From Micromonospora endolithica (lineage in GTDB: Bacteria; Actinomycetota; Actinomycetes; Mycobacteriales; Micromonosporaceae), in NCBI RefSeq assembly GCF_003626595.1, contig NZ_RBAK01000008.1, positions 124,001 through 188,000 on the forward strand: a stretch of DNA of 64,000 nucleotides, given 5' to 3'. Shown in pieces: positions 51,354 to 63,389 of this stretch. The notes beneath the pieces are model-generated. The model did no database searches. It had not been told where the DNA came from and worked only from the letters and a program-made list of their open reading frames with translations. Each line of letters opens with the position of its first letter. The first letter of the stretch is position 1. Position numbers and translations under genes: made by a program.

Positions 51354-51459
51354 CACTGTGGCGCGTCCACATGGGAACACGCACGGCGACGGTCTGTCAT
51401 ACTTGGCGTAGTGTCCGCTCGCGGAGCGCGGCGTCGATCCCGTCGGAGGGAGCGCCCCC

Positions 51460-52242
51460 TTGCCGAACGACCGCATCGAGCAGTCCCGGGTCGAGGAGCT
51501 GGAGTCCAGGCTCATCACGGTCGCCCTCGTGGTGGCACTGGCGGTCAGCCTCGCCGACAACCTCTTCAACTTCATCGGCAACCAGAACTGGACCACGCCG
51601 CTCATCTTCCTGACCATGCTGATCTTCCTCCGCTGGTTGGACGTCACCCGGCGGCGGGTCATGTCGATCGCCACCGGAGCCCCGCTGCGGGTCTACGACT
51701 CCTCGTCGGCGTTCTACGGTGAGGCGCTGCACGCGATCTCCCGCAGCTCCAAGTCGGTCTACGCGGTGTTCTCGCACGCCAAGGCCCCGCCCCAGCAGAC
51801 CGAGGAGTCCCGCCGCTACTACACCGGCACCATCCGGTGGGCCCGCAAGACGCCGGGCAAGCGCTACCTGCACCGGGTCATCCGGCTGCCGTACAGCAGC
51901 CCGGACATCCAGGAATGGGTGGATGAGCAGGTGGACCTCGCCGAGAAGATCGAGAACTACCACGTCCGGGTGCTCCGCTACCCGCCGGGGATGGAGCTGG
52001 AGGGGGAGAACTTCGCGATCATCGACTCCTCGGTGGTGTTCCTCGGTTTCGCCGTCGACGACCGGGGCGAGCTGCACGGGTTCAGCGTCCGGGACGCCGG
52101 GGTGGCGGCAGCGTTCGAACACCACTTCCGGGAGCTGTGGCGGTTGGCCAACGCCAGCCCCACCGCCCCGCCGCAGCAACGCCGCCCGATCGACAACCCG
52201 GACGGGATGACCGACCCGCAGAGTCCGGCCCGCGGCGTCTAG
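51460..52242 (+). CDS. Membrane-anchored protein of unknown function
   Basis: The 260-residue protein starts at TTG 51460 with GGAGGG about 10 nt upstream. Two transmembrane helices (~20-38 and 47-62) are followed by a cytoplasmic domain: SSSAFYGEALHAISRSSKSV, then YHVRVLRYPPGMELEGENFAI and DSSVVFLGFAVDDRGELHGF. The alternating strands and IIDSS suggest a phospholipase D-like or receiver-like fold, but no HxK motif is seen. Function is unknown. It ends 18 bp before the convergent glutamate-cysteine ligase-like gene. Confidence 0.75.
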   Translation: MPNDRIEQSRVEELESRLITVALVVALAVSLADNLFNFIGNQNWTTPLIFLTMLIFLRWLDVTRRRVMSIATGAPLRVYDSSSAFYGEALHAISRSSKSVYAVFSHAKAPPQQTEESRRYYTGTIRWARKTPGKRYLHRVIRLPYSSPDIQEWVDEQVDLAEKIENYHVRVLRYPPGMELEGENFAIIDSSVVFLGFAVDDRGELHGFSVRDAGVAAAFEHHFRELWRLANASPTAPPQQRRPIDNPDGMTDPQSPARGV

Positions 52243-52260
52243 CCGGGTCCACGGTGGCGG

Positions 52261-53649
52261 TCAGCCGGCCGGCACCGCCATCGCGGCGACGTACCGGTCC
52301 GGACGTTGCCGCCACGGGCCGGCCCACGCCGCGCGCAGGGCCTCGGCCGGGGGGCGGCCGCTGGCGGCCCACTCGCGGGCCGGATCGAGCAGCCGGAGAA
52401 CGTCGGGTGACTCACCGCCGGCAGCCACCCGGGCGGCCAGGCCCCGGTCGGCCAGGGCGACGAGCTGGGCGGTCACCTCGCGGACCGGAGCGGCGATGCC
52501 GTCCGGCCCACCCTCCGCGGCCTTCAGCGTGATCAGGTCGAGCGCCTCGGTCCGGAACGCCGCGAGTAGGCCGGCCACCTCCCGGCGTACGGCGGGATCC
52601 TCGACCAGTCCGACGAAGAGCGCGGGAATCACCCCGAGGTGGTGCCACGCCTGACCGTCCGGCAGCCGCGTCTCCAGCGTGCGGCGCGGGCGGACGGCGG
52701 GCCAGAGCTGGGCCAGGTGGGTCTTCCAGTCGGCGAGCGTCGGCATCGTGTCGTCTCCGAAGCCGTCCCGCAGCACCTCCCGGAACGGGCGGTCACCACC
52801 GGGGACGTACCCGTCGCCGGAGCGCCGGTAGATCATCGGCAGGTCGGTCAGCACCGCCGTCAACTCGGCCAACGACGACACCTCGTACAGCCGGGCGGTC
52901 AGGTGCTGGCACCGGGCGGGATCGATCTTCCGCCAGTACGCCATCCGGTGCGACACCAGCCCGGCCGTGCCCGGGTCGCCCGGGTCGGCCGGCGCCAGGG
53001 CCGGTGTGTTCGCCAGGACGGCGGCCAGGAACGGCGAGACGCCCAGCAGCACCCGGAGCTTGTCCAGGTATTCCTCGGCGTCGAGGGCGTCCAGGCTGAT
53101 CTGGGTGGACAGGGTCAGCCCCATCACCTGGTCGCCGAGCCGGCCACCATCGCCCAGGCCGGCGAAGTAGCGGCGCATGATCTCGGTACGCCCCTTCGGG
53201 GCCCACTTGATGCTCCCCGGCCGGTCGAAGGGCAGTTGCCCGCCGGTGAGCACCCGCAGCCCGAGCGGCTCCGCGATCCGGGCCACCTCGACCAGGCACT
53301 CCCGGCCCCGGCGCAGGCTCTCGGTCACCGTCGCCACCGGAGCCGACGAATACTCGATCGCGCCCGCCATCTCCAGGGTGAGGGTGCCCCCGTCGGGCAG
53401 CGTGAGCCCGACCAGCGCACCGCTCTCCAGGATCGGTTCGCTGTCCAGGCGGTCCAGCAGCGCCTCCAGCAGCGCGCGCGTGCCGGCGGGCTCGTCGTAC
53501 GACACCGAGCAGCCCGAGTCGGGACGCACCAGCCCGCACTCGACCTCCAGCCCGACCAGCCGGGTGGTCCGGCCGGCGGGAACGAACCACTCGACAAGGT
53601 CCGCGAAGTCGAGGCACGACTCGTCGTGCGGGACCAGCCCCTGGGTCAT
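52261..53649 (-). CDS. Glutamate-cysteine ligase family protein (EgtA-like)
   Basis: The 462-residue GCS2-type ATP-grasp-like ligase has GLEVECGLVRPDSG (Glu and metal binding), LTLEMAGAIEYSSAPVATV, IKWAPKGRTEIMRRYF, DQVMGLTLSTQISLD, and WKTHLAQLWPAVRPRRTLETR. It would join glutamate through its gamma-carboxyl to cysteine or another amine using ATP. ATG 53649 has GGAGATA upstream; the ATG at 53781 is in frame but lacks this. It is last in a four-gene set with other glutamyl-amide enzymes. Mycothiol, not glutathione, is the thiol of these organisms, and no egtBCD is near, so an alternative substrate is possible. Confidence 0.87.
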   Translation of the reverse strand: MTQGLVPHDESCLDFADLVEWFVPAGRTTRLVGLEVECGLVRPDSGCSVSYDEPAGTRALLEALLDRLDSEPILESGALVGLTLPDGGTLTLEMAGAIEYSSAPVATVTESLRRGRECLVEVARIAEPLGLRVLTGGQLPFDRPGSIKWAPKGRTEIMRRYFAGLGDGGRLGDQVMGLTLSTQISLDALDAEEYLDKLRVLLGVSPFLAAVLANTPALAPADPGDPGTAGLVSHRMAYWRKIDPARCQHLTARLYEVSSLAELTAVLTDLPMIYRRSGDGYVPGGDRPFREVLRDGFGDDTMPTLADWKTHLAQLWPAVRPRRTLETRLPDGQAWHHLGVIPALFVGLVEDPAVRREVAGLLAAFRTEALDLITLKAAEGGPDGIAAPVREVTAQLVALADRGLAARVAAGGESPDVLRLLDPAREWAASGRPPAEALRAAWAGPWRQRPDRYVAAMAVPAG

Positions 53650-53705
53650 CGGGTATCTCCCACCATCCGGTCCCTCCGGCGTCGGCACGGTGACGAGGAC
53701 GAGTG

Positions 53706-54746
53706 TCAGCCCACGTTGAGGGAGGGAGCAGGCTCTGGGCCAGAGATTACCTTCGCCGGGCTCGTTCCCTGGAAGCGCCACGGCGCGCTGACCACCCAGG
53801 ACCGGATCTGCCGGTCGGTGTCGAGCAGGTCCTTGCGCAGGTCGTACACCAGGTGCCGGGGCGAGTCGGCCGGATCGCCCTGCCGGGTGCCCCGGAACGG
53901 CAGCACCGGCAGCAGCAGCGGGTAGTCGATCTGCCCGGTGCCGTTGCCCACGCCGATTTCCTGCTCCAGGAAGTCGCGGATCCCGCTCCGCACGTCCTCG
54001 ATGTCCTCCAGCCGGGCGAGCCCCGGATCGCCTTCGGTCACGTGGTCACCCAGGTGGTCCACCGGAGGCCGCCGCCAGATGAGCTGGAACGCCGGGCGCT
54101 TCGCGGTGAAGCCCCGGTCCCAGGGACGCGGGCTGATCGAGTACACGTCGTACGTGTGGTGGTGGTAGACCGAGCCCTGCTCCCCCATGGCCCGCAGCAC
54201 GTCGTCGACGGCGGCCAGCCAGGGCAGCAGTTTCTCCTCGCGCAGCCGGAGCCCCTCGCTGAGCTGGTACTCCCGGTAGAGGTCGGCGCTGCCCGCGTAC
54301 GGGTCCGGGGGCACCTGCTCGTGCAGCGCGACCCGGTTGGCGTCGAGCAGGATCCGGGAGAGGTGGAAGCCGGCGACCGCGACACCGGGGGCGCGACCGG
54401 CGACGATGTCGTCCACCAGGTGCCGGTAGATGGCGGCGGTGCCCAGGTCGAGGTTGTCGTGCACCAGCTGCGCCAGCTTGCCGAAGTCCGCCGGGTCGGT
54501 GGCGCTGAGCAGGTCGCCGGGCAGTTCGGTGCCGCAGTGCGGCAGGATGTGCAGCTCGCGGACCGGGCCGTCGGTGCTGGCCACGATCGTGCCTCCGCCG
54601 ACCTGGAGCCACCGGTGGTGCGCCCGCGTCGTGCCCAGGTCCACGTCCAGGTAGGGGTGACCGCAGTCGGAGCAGTCGTGCGCCGCCTGGTGCTTGCGGA
54701 ACAGGCTGTCGCTGTCCAGGTCGGCCGCCGTCACGCTGGAGTGCAC
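53706..54746 (-). CDS. N-formylglutamate amidohydrolase-like protein
   Basis: The 346-residue protein has ELHILPHCGTELPGDLLS, GVAVAGFHLSRILLDANR and YREYQLSEGLRLREEKLLPW, the three regions of the N-formylglutamate amidohydrolase fold (PHxGxxxP, SRxxxDxNR, the latter with Arg and Asp ligands). In histidine breakdown such enzymes release formate from N-formylglutamate; relatives act on other N-acyl amino acids. A Cys cluster CSDCGH at 26-31 is unusual and may bind zinc. GTG 54746 has GAGGAGG upstream. Overlaps the previous gene by 16 bp. Confidence 0.75.
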   Translation of the reverse strand: MHSSVTAADLDSDSLFRKHQAAHDCSDCGHPYLDVDLGTTRAHHRWLQVGGGTIVASTDGPVRELHILPHCGTELPGDLLSATDPADFGKLAQLVHDNLDLGTAAIYRHLVDDIVAGRAPGVAVAGFHLSRILLDANRVALHEQVPPDPYAGSADLYREYQLSEGLRLREEKLLPWLAAVDDVLRAMGEQGSVYHHHTYDVYSISPRPWDRGFTAKRPAFQLIWRRPPVDHLGDHVTEGDPGLARLEDIEDVRSGIRDFLEQEIGVGNGTGQIDYPLLLPVLPFRGTRQGDPADSPRHLVYDLRKDLLDTDRQIRSWVVSAPWRFQGTSPAKVISGPEPAPSLNVG

Positions 54747-55513
54747 GACCGTTCCTCCTCTGCTGCGAATGCGACCGTCTCGCGTACCCGGGGTGCGTCG
54801 ACGACGGCGGGGTCGGCCAGCAGCCGAAGGACGTCCTGCGACGTCCATTGTCCGGCGGAGCCGGGCCGGGTGCTGAGGTAGTCGGCGATCCGGCCGGTGT
54901 CCCAGCCGTGCGCCTCGGTGAGCCCGGTGGCCAGATGGCGCAGGTAGACCGCGGACGGCTTGCGGAGTTCCACCTCGTGGGTGCGCCAGGGGGAGGTGAA
55001 GGTGAACGCCGGCAGCCCGTCGAGGGCGCCGAGGTGCAGCAGGGTCTGGTAGCACCCGGGGCCGAGGGCGAGCCGGCCCCGGCCCATCACGTGGCCCAGG
55101 TCGACGTCGTCGCCCGGTTCCAGGCACATCTCCTGCGCCATGATGTCGGAGAACTGGGAGACGGTGAGCCGGTACGCGCGGGCCGGCGTCGTCCCGGGGT
55201 GCTCGTGGTCGTAGAAGGCCATGCCGCCGGTCCAGGCCAGCGCCTCCAGGGCGAAGTACACCGTGCCGGGCAGCCGGATCGCCCGGCTGTCGCCGGGCAA
55301 GCTCTTGTCCCGGCAGCCCGGGTAGGTGAGCGCGCCGGACGGCGGACGGCCACCGACCAGGTAGTAGGTGAGCCGGCCGAGGCTCATGTTGGAGCCGTAG
55401 CAGACGTACCAGATGTGGGTCGGCGGCTGGTCGGAGTCGGCCGGCGTGAGCAGGGTGACCAGGTCCTCGACCTGGTCGGCCAGCCCGTCGCCGCCGAACG
55501 TCCGCGGGCTCAC
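54731..55513 (-). CDS. Gamma-glutamylcyclotransferase-like fold protein
   Basis: The 260-residue protein has YVCYGSNMSLGRLTYYLVGG, the YGSN phosphate-loop-like motif of the GGCT/AIG2 fold, and ARAYRLTVSQFSDIMAQEMC. The middle and C-terminus extend well beyond the ~150-residue standard GGCT size. GTG 55513 has GGAGGTGGCC upstream and overlaps the M20 gene stop by 4 bp. Cyclotransferases convert gamma-glutamyl compounds to 5-oxoproline. The catalytic Glu could not be placed with confidence, so the enzyme activity is uncertain. Confidence 0.68.
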   Translation of the reverse strand: MSPRTFGGDGLADQVEDLVTLLTPADSDQPPTHIWYVCYGSNMSLGRLTYYLVGGRPPSGALTYPGCRDKSLPGDSRAIRLPGTVYFALEALAWTGGMAFYDHEHPGTTPARAYRLTVSQFSDIMAQEMCLEPGDDVDLGHVMGRGRLALGPGCYQTLLHLGALDGLPAFTFTSPWRTHEVELRKPSAVYLRHLATGLTEAHGWDTGRIADYLSTRPGSAGQWTSQDVLRLLADPAVVDAPRVRETVAFAAEEERSCTPA

Positions 55514-56808
55514 CGGGCCACCTCCGGGGCGGCCCCGCCGGGCGTGCGGAACTCCGGCGCGCCGACCACCGCCAGGGCGGTGTACGCCAGGACGCGCACC
55601 CCGTGTGCGATCGCCCGTTCGTCGACGTCGAAGCCGGGCTGGTGGGTGTCGCACTGCTCGGTCGTGCCGGGGGGCGCCACCCCGAGCCGGATCATCGCGC
55701 CGGGCGCCCGTTCCAGATAGAACGAGAAGTCCTCGCTGCCCATGCTGATCTCGGCCTCGAACACGTTCTCGTGGCCGAGGGCCCGCGCGGCGGCGGCGCC
55801 GATCAGGTCCACGGCGTGCTTGTCGTTGACCACCGGCGGGAAGCCCTGGACGTACTCGACCTCGACCTCGGCGCCGGTCCCGCTGAGCAGGTCCGGCACC
55901 AACTTCATGATCATGTCACCGGCGTCGTGCCACGCCTCGCGGTTGTGCGAGCGGACGGTGCCCCGGAGGTGTCCACGGGACGGGATGGTGTTGAACGCCT
56001 CGCCGGCGTGCACCGCCCCCCACACGACCGACACCGGCCAGCGCGGGTCCATCCGCCGGGCGAGCTGGGCCGGCACGTCGGTGATCAGCCGGCCGAGCAG
56101 GTCGACCAGGTCGGTGGTGAGGTGCGGGCGGGCGGTGTGCCCGCCCGGCCCGCCGACCCGGATCTCCAGGGTCGCCGAGGCGGCTGTCAGGGGCCCGGAC
56201 CGGATACCCACGGCGCCGACCGGGAACTGCGGCGCGCAGTGCACCGCGAAGATCGAGGAGACGCCCTCCATGCCACCGGCCGCGATGACCTCGGGGGCGC
56301 CGGAGGGCACCGCCTCCTCGGCCGGCTGGAAGATCAACCGGGCCCGGCCGTGCAGTCGTCCCCGCTCGGCCAGGCGGACCAGGAGCGGGGCGAGGCCGAG
56401 CAGGATCGTGGTGTGCACGTCGTGCCCGCAGGCGTGGCAGACGCCCGGCACCGTGGAGCGGTAGGGAACGTCCTTGACGTCGGCCAGCGGCAGGGCGTCC
56501 AGGTCGGCGCGGAAGGCGACCAACGGACCCTCGGCGGAGCCGATGTCGCAGACCACGCCGTTGCCCTTGGGCAGCAGCCGGGGGCGCAGACCGAGCGCGG
56601 TGAGCTGCCCGGCGACCAGGGTGGCGGTGGAGAACTCGGCGCCGGACAGCTCCGGGTTCGCGTGGATGTGCCGGCGGGTGGCGACGAGGTCCGGCATCCG
56701 CCGGGCGAGGAGTTCCTCCAGACCGTCCGGCAGCGGCTCGACGGCGGCCAGGTTCTCCCGCGTGGATGACGCCGGGCCGCCGTTCGGCGGCGGGAACGCA
56801 GTCGTCAC
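55510..56808 (-). CDS. M20-family amidohydrolase
   Basis: The 432-residue zinc hydrolase of the M20D (hippurate/IAA-amino acid hydrolase) group has RRHIHANPELSGAEF, the metal ligands in CHACGHDVHTTILLG, QPAEEAVPSGAP (catalytic EE), GGHTARP and SMGSEDFSFYLE. It would hydrolyse an N-acyl or glutamyl-type amide. GTG 56808 (MTTAFPPPNG) heads a four-gene operon with overlapping genes; a long upstream region follows. No secretion signal; acts in the cytoplasm. Confidence 0.9.
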   Translation of the reverse strand: MTTAFPPPNGGPASSTRENLAAVEPLPDGLEELLARRMPDLVATRRHIHANPELSGAEFSTATLVAGQLTALGLRPRLLPKGNGVVCDIGSAEGPLVAFRADLDALPLADVKDVPYRSTVPGVCHACGHDVHTTILLGLAPLLVRLAERGRLHGRARLIFQPAEEAVPSGAPEVIAAGGMEGVSSIFAVHCAPQFPVGAVGIRSGPLTAASATLEIRVGGPGGHTARPHLTTDLVDLLGRLITDVPAQLARRMDPRWPVSVVWGAVHAGEAFNTIPSRGHLRGTVRSHNREAWHDAGDMIMKLVPDLLSGTGAEVEVEYVQGFPPVVNDKHAVDLIGAAAARALGHENVFEAEISMGSEDFSFYLERAPGAMIRLGVAPPGTTEQCDTHQPGFDVDERAIAHGVRVLAYTALAVVGAPEFRTPGGAAPEVAR

Positions 56809-57479
56809 GTCGGCTACTCGATCACTAGACAGGGGTGGATCTTCCACGACAGCAGACAGACTAGACCCCCGGCGGTGACGCTGGGCAACATCTTTACCGT
56901 GATGATCGGACCGCGCAGGGTCACGAATGCCCAGCTCGGGGCGCTCGTCCAACAGCGGGACAGCAGGTAGATCGCGGTCCGACGCCGTCATCCGCCCCAC
57001 ACCTCCTACAACGTGTAACCGATTCGGCGGACGCGAAATACCGCGCACCGACCGGCCCCTCGTTCCGAATTGTCGCATTAGTCTTTTAGGTGAACTGCCA
57101 CTCCGGCAATTACCCGACCACACTCCGCGACGGCACACCGCAGACGATCACACGTTCGGTCATCGCCCGACCGCACACCGTGTGCGCCGACTCCGCGCGC
57201 CGGGAACCCGTCATCCTGCCCGGGTTACCCCCGAGCCAATCCGGCACACGTCGTGGCCGATGGGCCGCGCCGCCCTCCGCGCCGGTCGAGCGGCACCGGC
57301 GTCGTCGCACGGCCCGCTCCCCGCGTCCGCACCGCCGATCGGCGACGGGACCTCCCTCGACTGTAGCTCCGCCGGCTCGACCGGCCGCCACCTGCGCAAA
57401 CAACCAGATCCGTCGGAAGCACGACGGTCACCGGCCCGCCGGAGGGGGTCCGGTGACCGGTGCCGGACGCACCCGGACC
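56809..57479. other. Long non-coding interval upstream of the M20 operon
   Basis: Roughly 670 bp with no supportable gene; the open frames have shadow-like composition. Near 57060-57100 the composition is AT-rich (ATTGTCGCATTAGTCTTTTAG, given in part) and probably contains promoters for the divergent units. A 10-bp inverted repeat CGGTCACCGG (57425-57434) / CCGGTGACCG (57450-57459) can form a hairpin near the fold-back element. Confidence 0.45.
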
Positions 57480-57643
57480 AGGGCCTGTGTCGAAGTCCTC
57501 GGTCGGGCCGAGGCGGAGTCCAGGCGGCGGTCCGGTGAGGCGGAGATTCGTGCGGATACCGGTGTTGTATCCGCACGAATCTCCAACGCGGCCGGTCGTC
57601 GTCTGGGCCCGCCGCAGGCCGGCCAGGGGCTTTGACACAGGCC

Positions 57644-57645
<2 letters not shown>
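57480..57645. repeat. 166-bp fold-back element with AGGGCCTGTGTC ends
   Basis: The ends AGGGCCTGTGTC (57480-57491) and GACACAGGCCCT (57634-57645) are exact inverted repeats. The core has a perfect 18-bp stem (57542-57559 with 57567-57584, loop of 7), and the segments in between also match imperfectly, so the entire element can fold as one hairpin. It contains no gene. Its right end supplies two bases of the mutase stop codon (TAG, 57646-57644). Structure and size resemble a MITE; no target-site duplication is obvious. Confidence 0.72.
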
Positions 57646-59227
<1,582 letters not shown>

Positions 59228-59395
59228 CCCCGGATGGTAGCGACGAGGCGTCACACCGACGTGTGAGGGATTCCGCACACTCTGTCCGCGGAGGTGGACC
59301 GGAGGTGAGCGATCGGGCACGGATCGTCGAGTTCGGTAAACGCCCGCCGCGTCGGCTTTCGTTCCGGGCGTCGGAACCAGCAAGATAGGGGGGTT

Positions 59396-61477
<2,082 letters not shown>

Positions 61478-61525
61478 GTCGAGGGCGAGCGGACCGGGGT
61501 GTCCGCCGGCGTGCTATCAAGAGGC

Positions 61526-63250
61526 ATGCCGGCGGACACCACTGACACCGACCACCTTCGCGACCAGGCCCGACGGTGGCTCGCGGACGACCCCGACCCG
61601 GCCAGCCGGGAGGAGCTTCGCGCGGTCCTGGACCAGCTGCCGGCGAGCACCCCGGAGCTGGCGGACCGCTTCGCCGGCCCGCTGACCTTCGGCACCGCCG
61701 GCCTGCGCGGCCCGCTGCGGGCCGGCCCGAACGGGATGAACCTCGCCGTGGTCACCCAGGCGGCCGCCGGGCTCGTCGGCTGGCTCGCCGCCCAGGGCGG
61801 TTCCGGTCCGCTGGTCATCGGGTACGACGCCCGGCGCGGCTCGCGGGAGTTCGCCGAGCGCACCGCACAGGTGGCCACCGGGGCGGGACGGCCGGCGGTG
61901 CTGCTGCCCGGGCCGCTGCCCACGCCGGTGCTCGCGTACGCGGTGCGGGAGCTGGGCGCGGTGGCCGGCGTGATGGTGACCGCCAGCCACAACCCGCCGC
62001 AGGACAACGGCTACAAGGTCTACCTCGGCGCGGAACTGGGTGGGGAACTCGGTGCGGGCGCGCAGATCGTGCCGCCCGCCGACGCCGGCATCGAGGCCGC
62101 GATCCGGGCGGTCGGCGCGCTGGCCGACGTGCCGCTCGGGCCGCCCGGCGAGGTGCTCGGCGACGACCTGGTCACCTCCTACGTGGAGCGCGCCGTCGCG
62201 GTGATCGACCCGGCCGGCCCGCGGGACCTGAACGTGGCGTACACGCCGCTGCACGGGGTGGGCGCGGTGGTGCTCACCGCCGCCTTCGTGCGGGCCGGCT
62301 TCCCGGTCCCCGGGGTGGTTCCCGAGCAGGCGGAACCGGACCCGGCGTTCCCCACCGTCTCCTTCCCCAACCCGGAGGAGCCGGGGGCGGTGGACCGCCT
62401 GGTGGCCCTCGCCGAGAGCACCGGCGCCGACATCGCCATCGCCAACGACCCGGACGCCGACCGCTGCGCGGTGGCGGTACGCCGGACCGACCGGGCGGCC
62501 AGCGCCTCCGGCGAGGTCGCCGGCCCGGACGACGGCGATCCGACCGGTCCCGGCTGGCGGATGCTGCGCGGCGACGAGGTGGGCGTGCTGCTCGCCGACC
62601 ACCTGATGCGGCGCGGGGTCACCGGCCTGTACGCCACCACGATCGTGTCGTCGTCCCTGCTGCGGGCGATGTGCGAAGCCCGGGGCCTGCCGTACGACGA
62701 GACGCTCACCGGGTTCAAGTGGATCGTCCGGGCCGGCGGTGGGGCCGAACCGCTGGTCTTCGGCTACGAGGAGGCGCTGGGCTACTGCGTCGCCCCGGAC
62801 CACGTACGCGACAAGGACGGCATCACCGCGGCGCTGACCGTGGCCGAGCTGGCCGCCGGCCTGAAGGCACGGGGCCGCACCCTCACCGACCGGCTGGACG
62901 AGCTGGCCGCCGAGTTCGGCGTGCACCTGACCGACCAGCTCTCGGTGCGGGTGGACGACCTGCGGGTGATCACCGAGGCGATGGCCCAGATCCGCGCCGC
63001 CACCCCGACCGCCCTGCTCGGTCAGCCGGTCACCGAGGCCCGCGACCTGCTGCCCGAGGCCGACGTGGTGATCCTGCGTACCGGAGCCGCCCGGGTGGTG
63101 ATCCGCCCGTCCGGCACCGAGCCGAAGCTCAAGGCGTACCTGGAGTTGGTGGAGCCGGTCGCGGACGGCGACGTGGCCGCGGCCCGCACCCGCGCGGCAG
63201 CCGCCGTCGCCACCCTGCGCGCCGAGATCGCCACCGCCCTCGGCATGTAA
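61526..63250 (+). CDS. Phosphomannomutase/phosphoglucomutase family protein
   Basis: The 574-residue alpha-D-phosphohexomutase has the active-site serine in TASHNPPQDNGYK (about residue 157), the metal site DPDADRCAV (about 310), GYEEALGYCVAPDHVRDKDG and the phosphate-binding RPSGTEPKLKAYLE. It converts sugar-1- and sugar-6-phosphates (glucose or mannose), feeding nucleotide sugars. ATG 61526 has AGAGG upstream. An acidic insert near residue 335 (GEVAGPDDGDP) is unusual. The stop TAA is the first codon of repeat copy 6. Confidence 0.93.
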   Translation: MPADTTDTDHLRDQARRWLADDPDPASREELRAVLDQLPASTPELADRFAGPLTFGTAGLRGPLRAGPNGMNLAVVTQAAAGLVGWLAAQGGSGPLVIGYDARRGSREFAERTAQVATGAGRPAVLLPGPLPTPVLAYAVRELGAVAGVMVTASHNPPQDNGYKVYLGAELGGELGAGAQIVPPADAGIEAAIRAVGALADVPLGPPGEVLGDDLVTSYVERAVAVIDPAGPRDLNVAYTPLHGVGAVVLTAAFVRAGFPVPGVVPEQAEPDPAFPTVSFPNPEEPGAVDRLVALAESTGADIAIANDPDADRCAVAVRRTDRAASASGEVAGPDDGDPTGPGWRMLRGDEVGVLLADHLMRRGVTGLYATTIVSSSLLRAMCEARGLPYDETLTGFKWIVRAGGGAEPLVFGYEEALGYCVAPDHVRDKDGITAALTVAELAAGLKARGRTLTDRLDELAAEFGVHLTDQLSVRVDDLRVITEAMAQIRAATPTALLGQPVTEARDLLPEADVVILRTGAARVVIRPSGTEPKLKAYLELVEPVADGDVAAARTRAAAAVATLRAEIATALGM

Positions 63251-63310
63251 GGAAGGGCCCCTTATTAACGCCTCGTCTAGAGGAAGGGCCCCCTCTTAAC
63301 ACCTTGTGTC
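63247..63310. repeat. Interspersed GGAAGGGCCC repeat, copy 6
   Basis: GTAAGGAAGGGCCCCTTATT leads into a second half AGAGGAAGGGCCCCCTCTT. The mutase stop codon (63248-63250) is within its first bases. Confidence 0.85.
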
Positions 63311-63328
63311 CGGCACCGCGGTGACGCG

Positions 63329-63389
63329 TGTTAACAAGGGGCCCTTCCTCTACCGCAGGCGTTAATAAGGGGCCCTTCCTTACACCTCA
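63329..63389. repeat. Interspersed GGAAGGGCCC repeat, copy 7
   Basis: GTTAACAAGGGGCCCTTCCT then GTTAATAAGGGGCCCTTCCT and TTACAC, in inverse orientation to copy 6 and only 18 bp away. The GPP34 stop codon (63387-63389) lies at its right end. Copies 6 and 7 together can pair and end both convergent genes. Confidence 0.85.
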
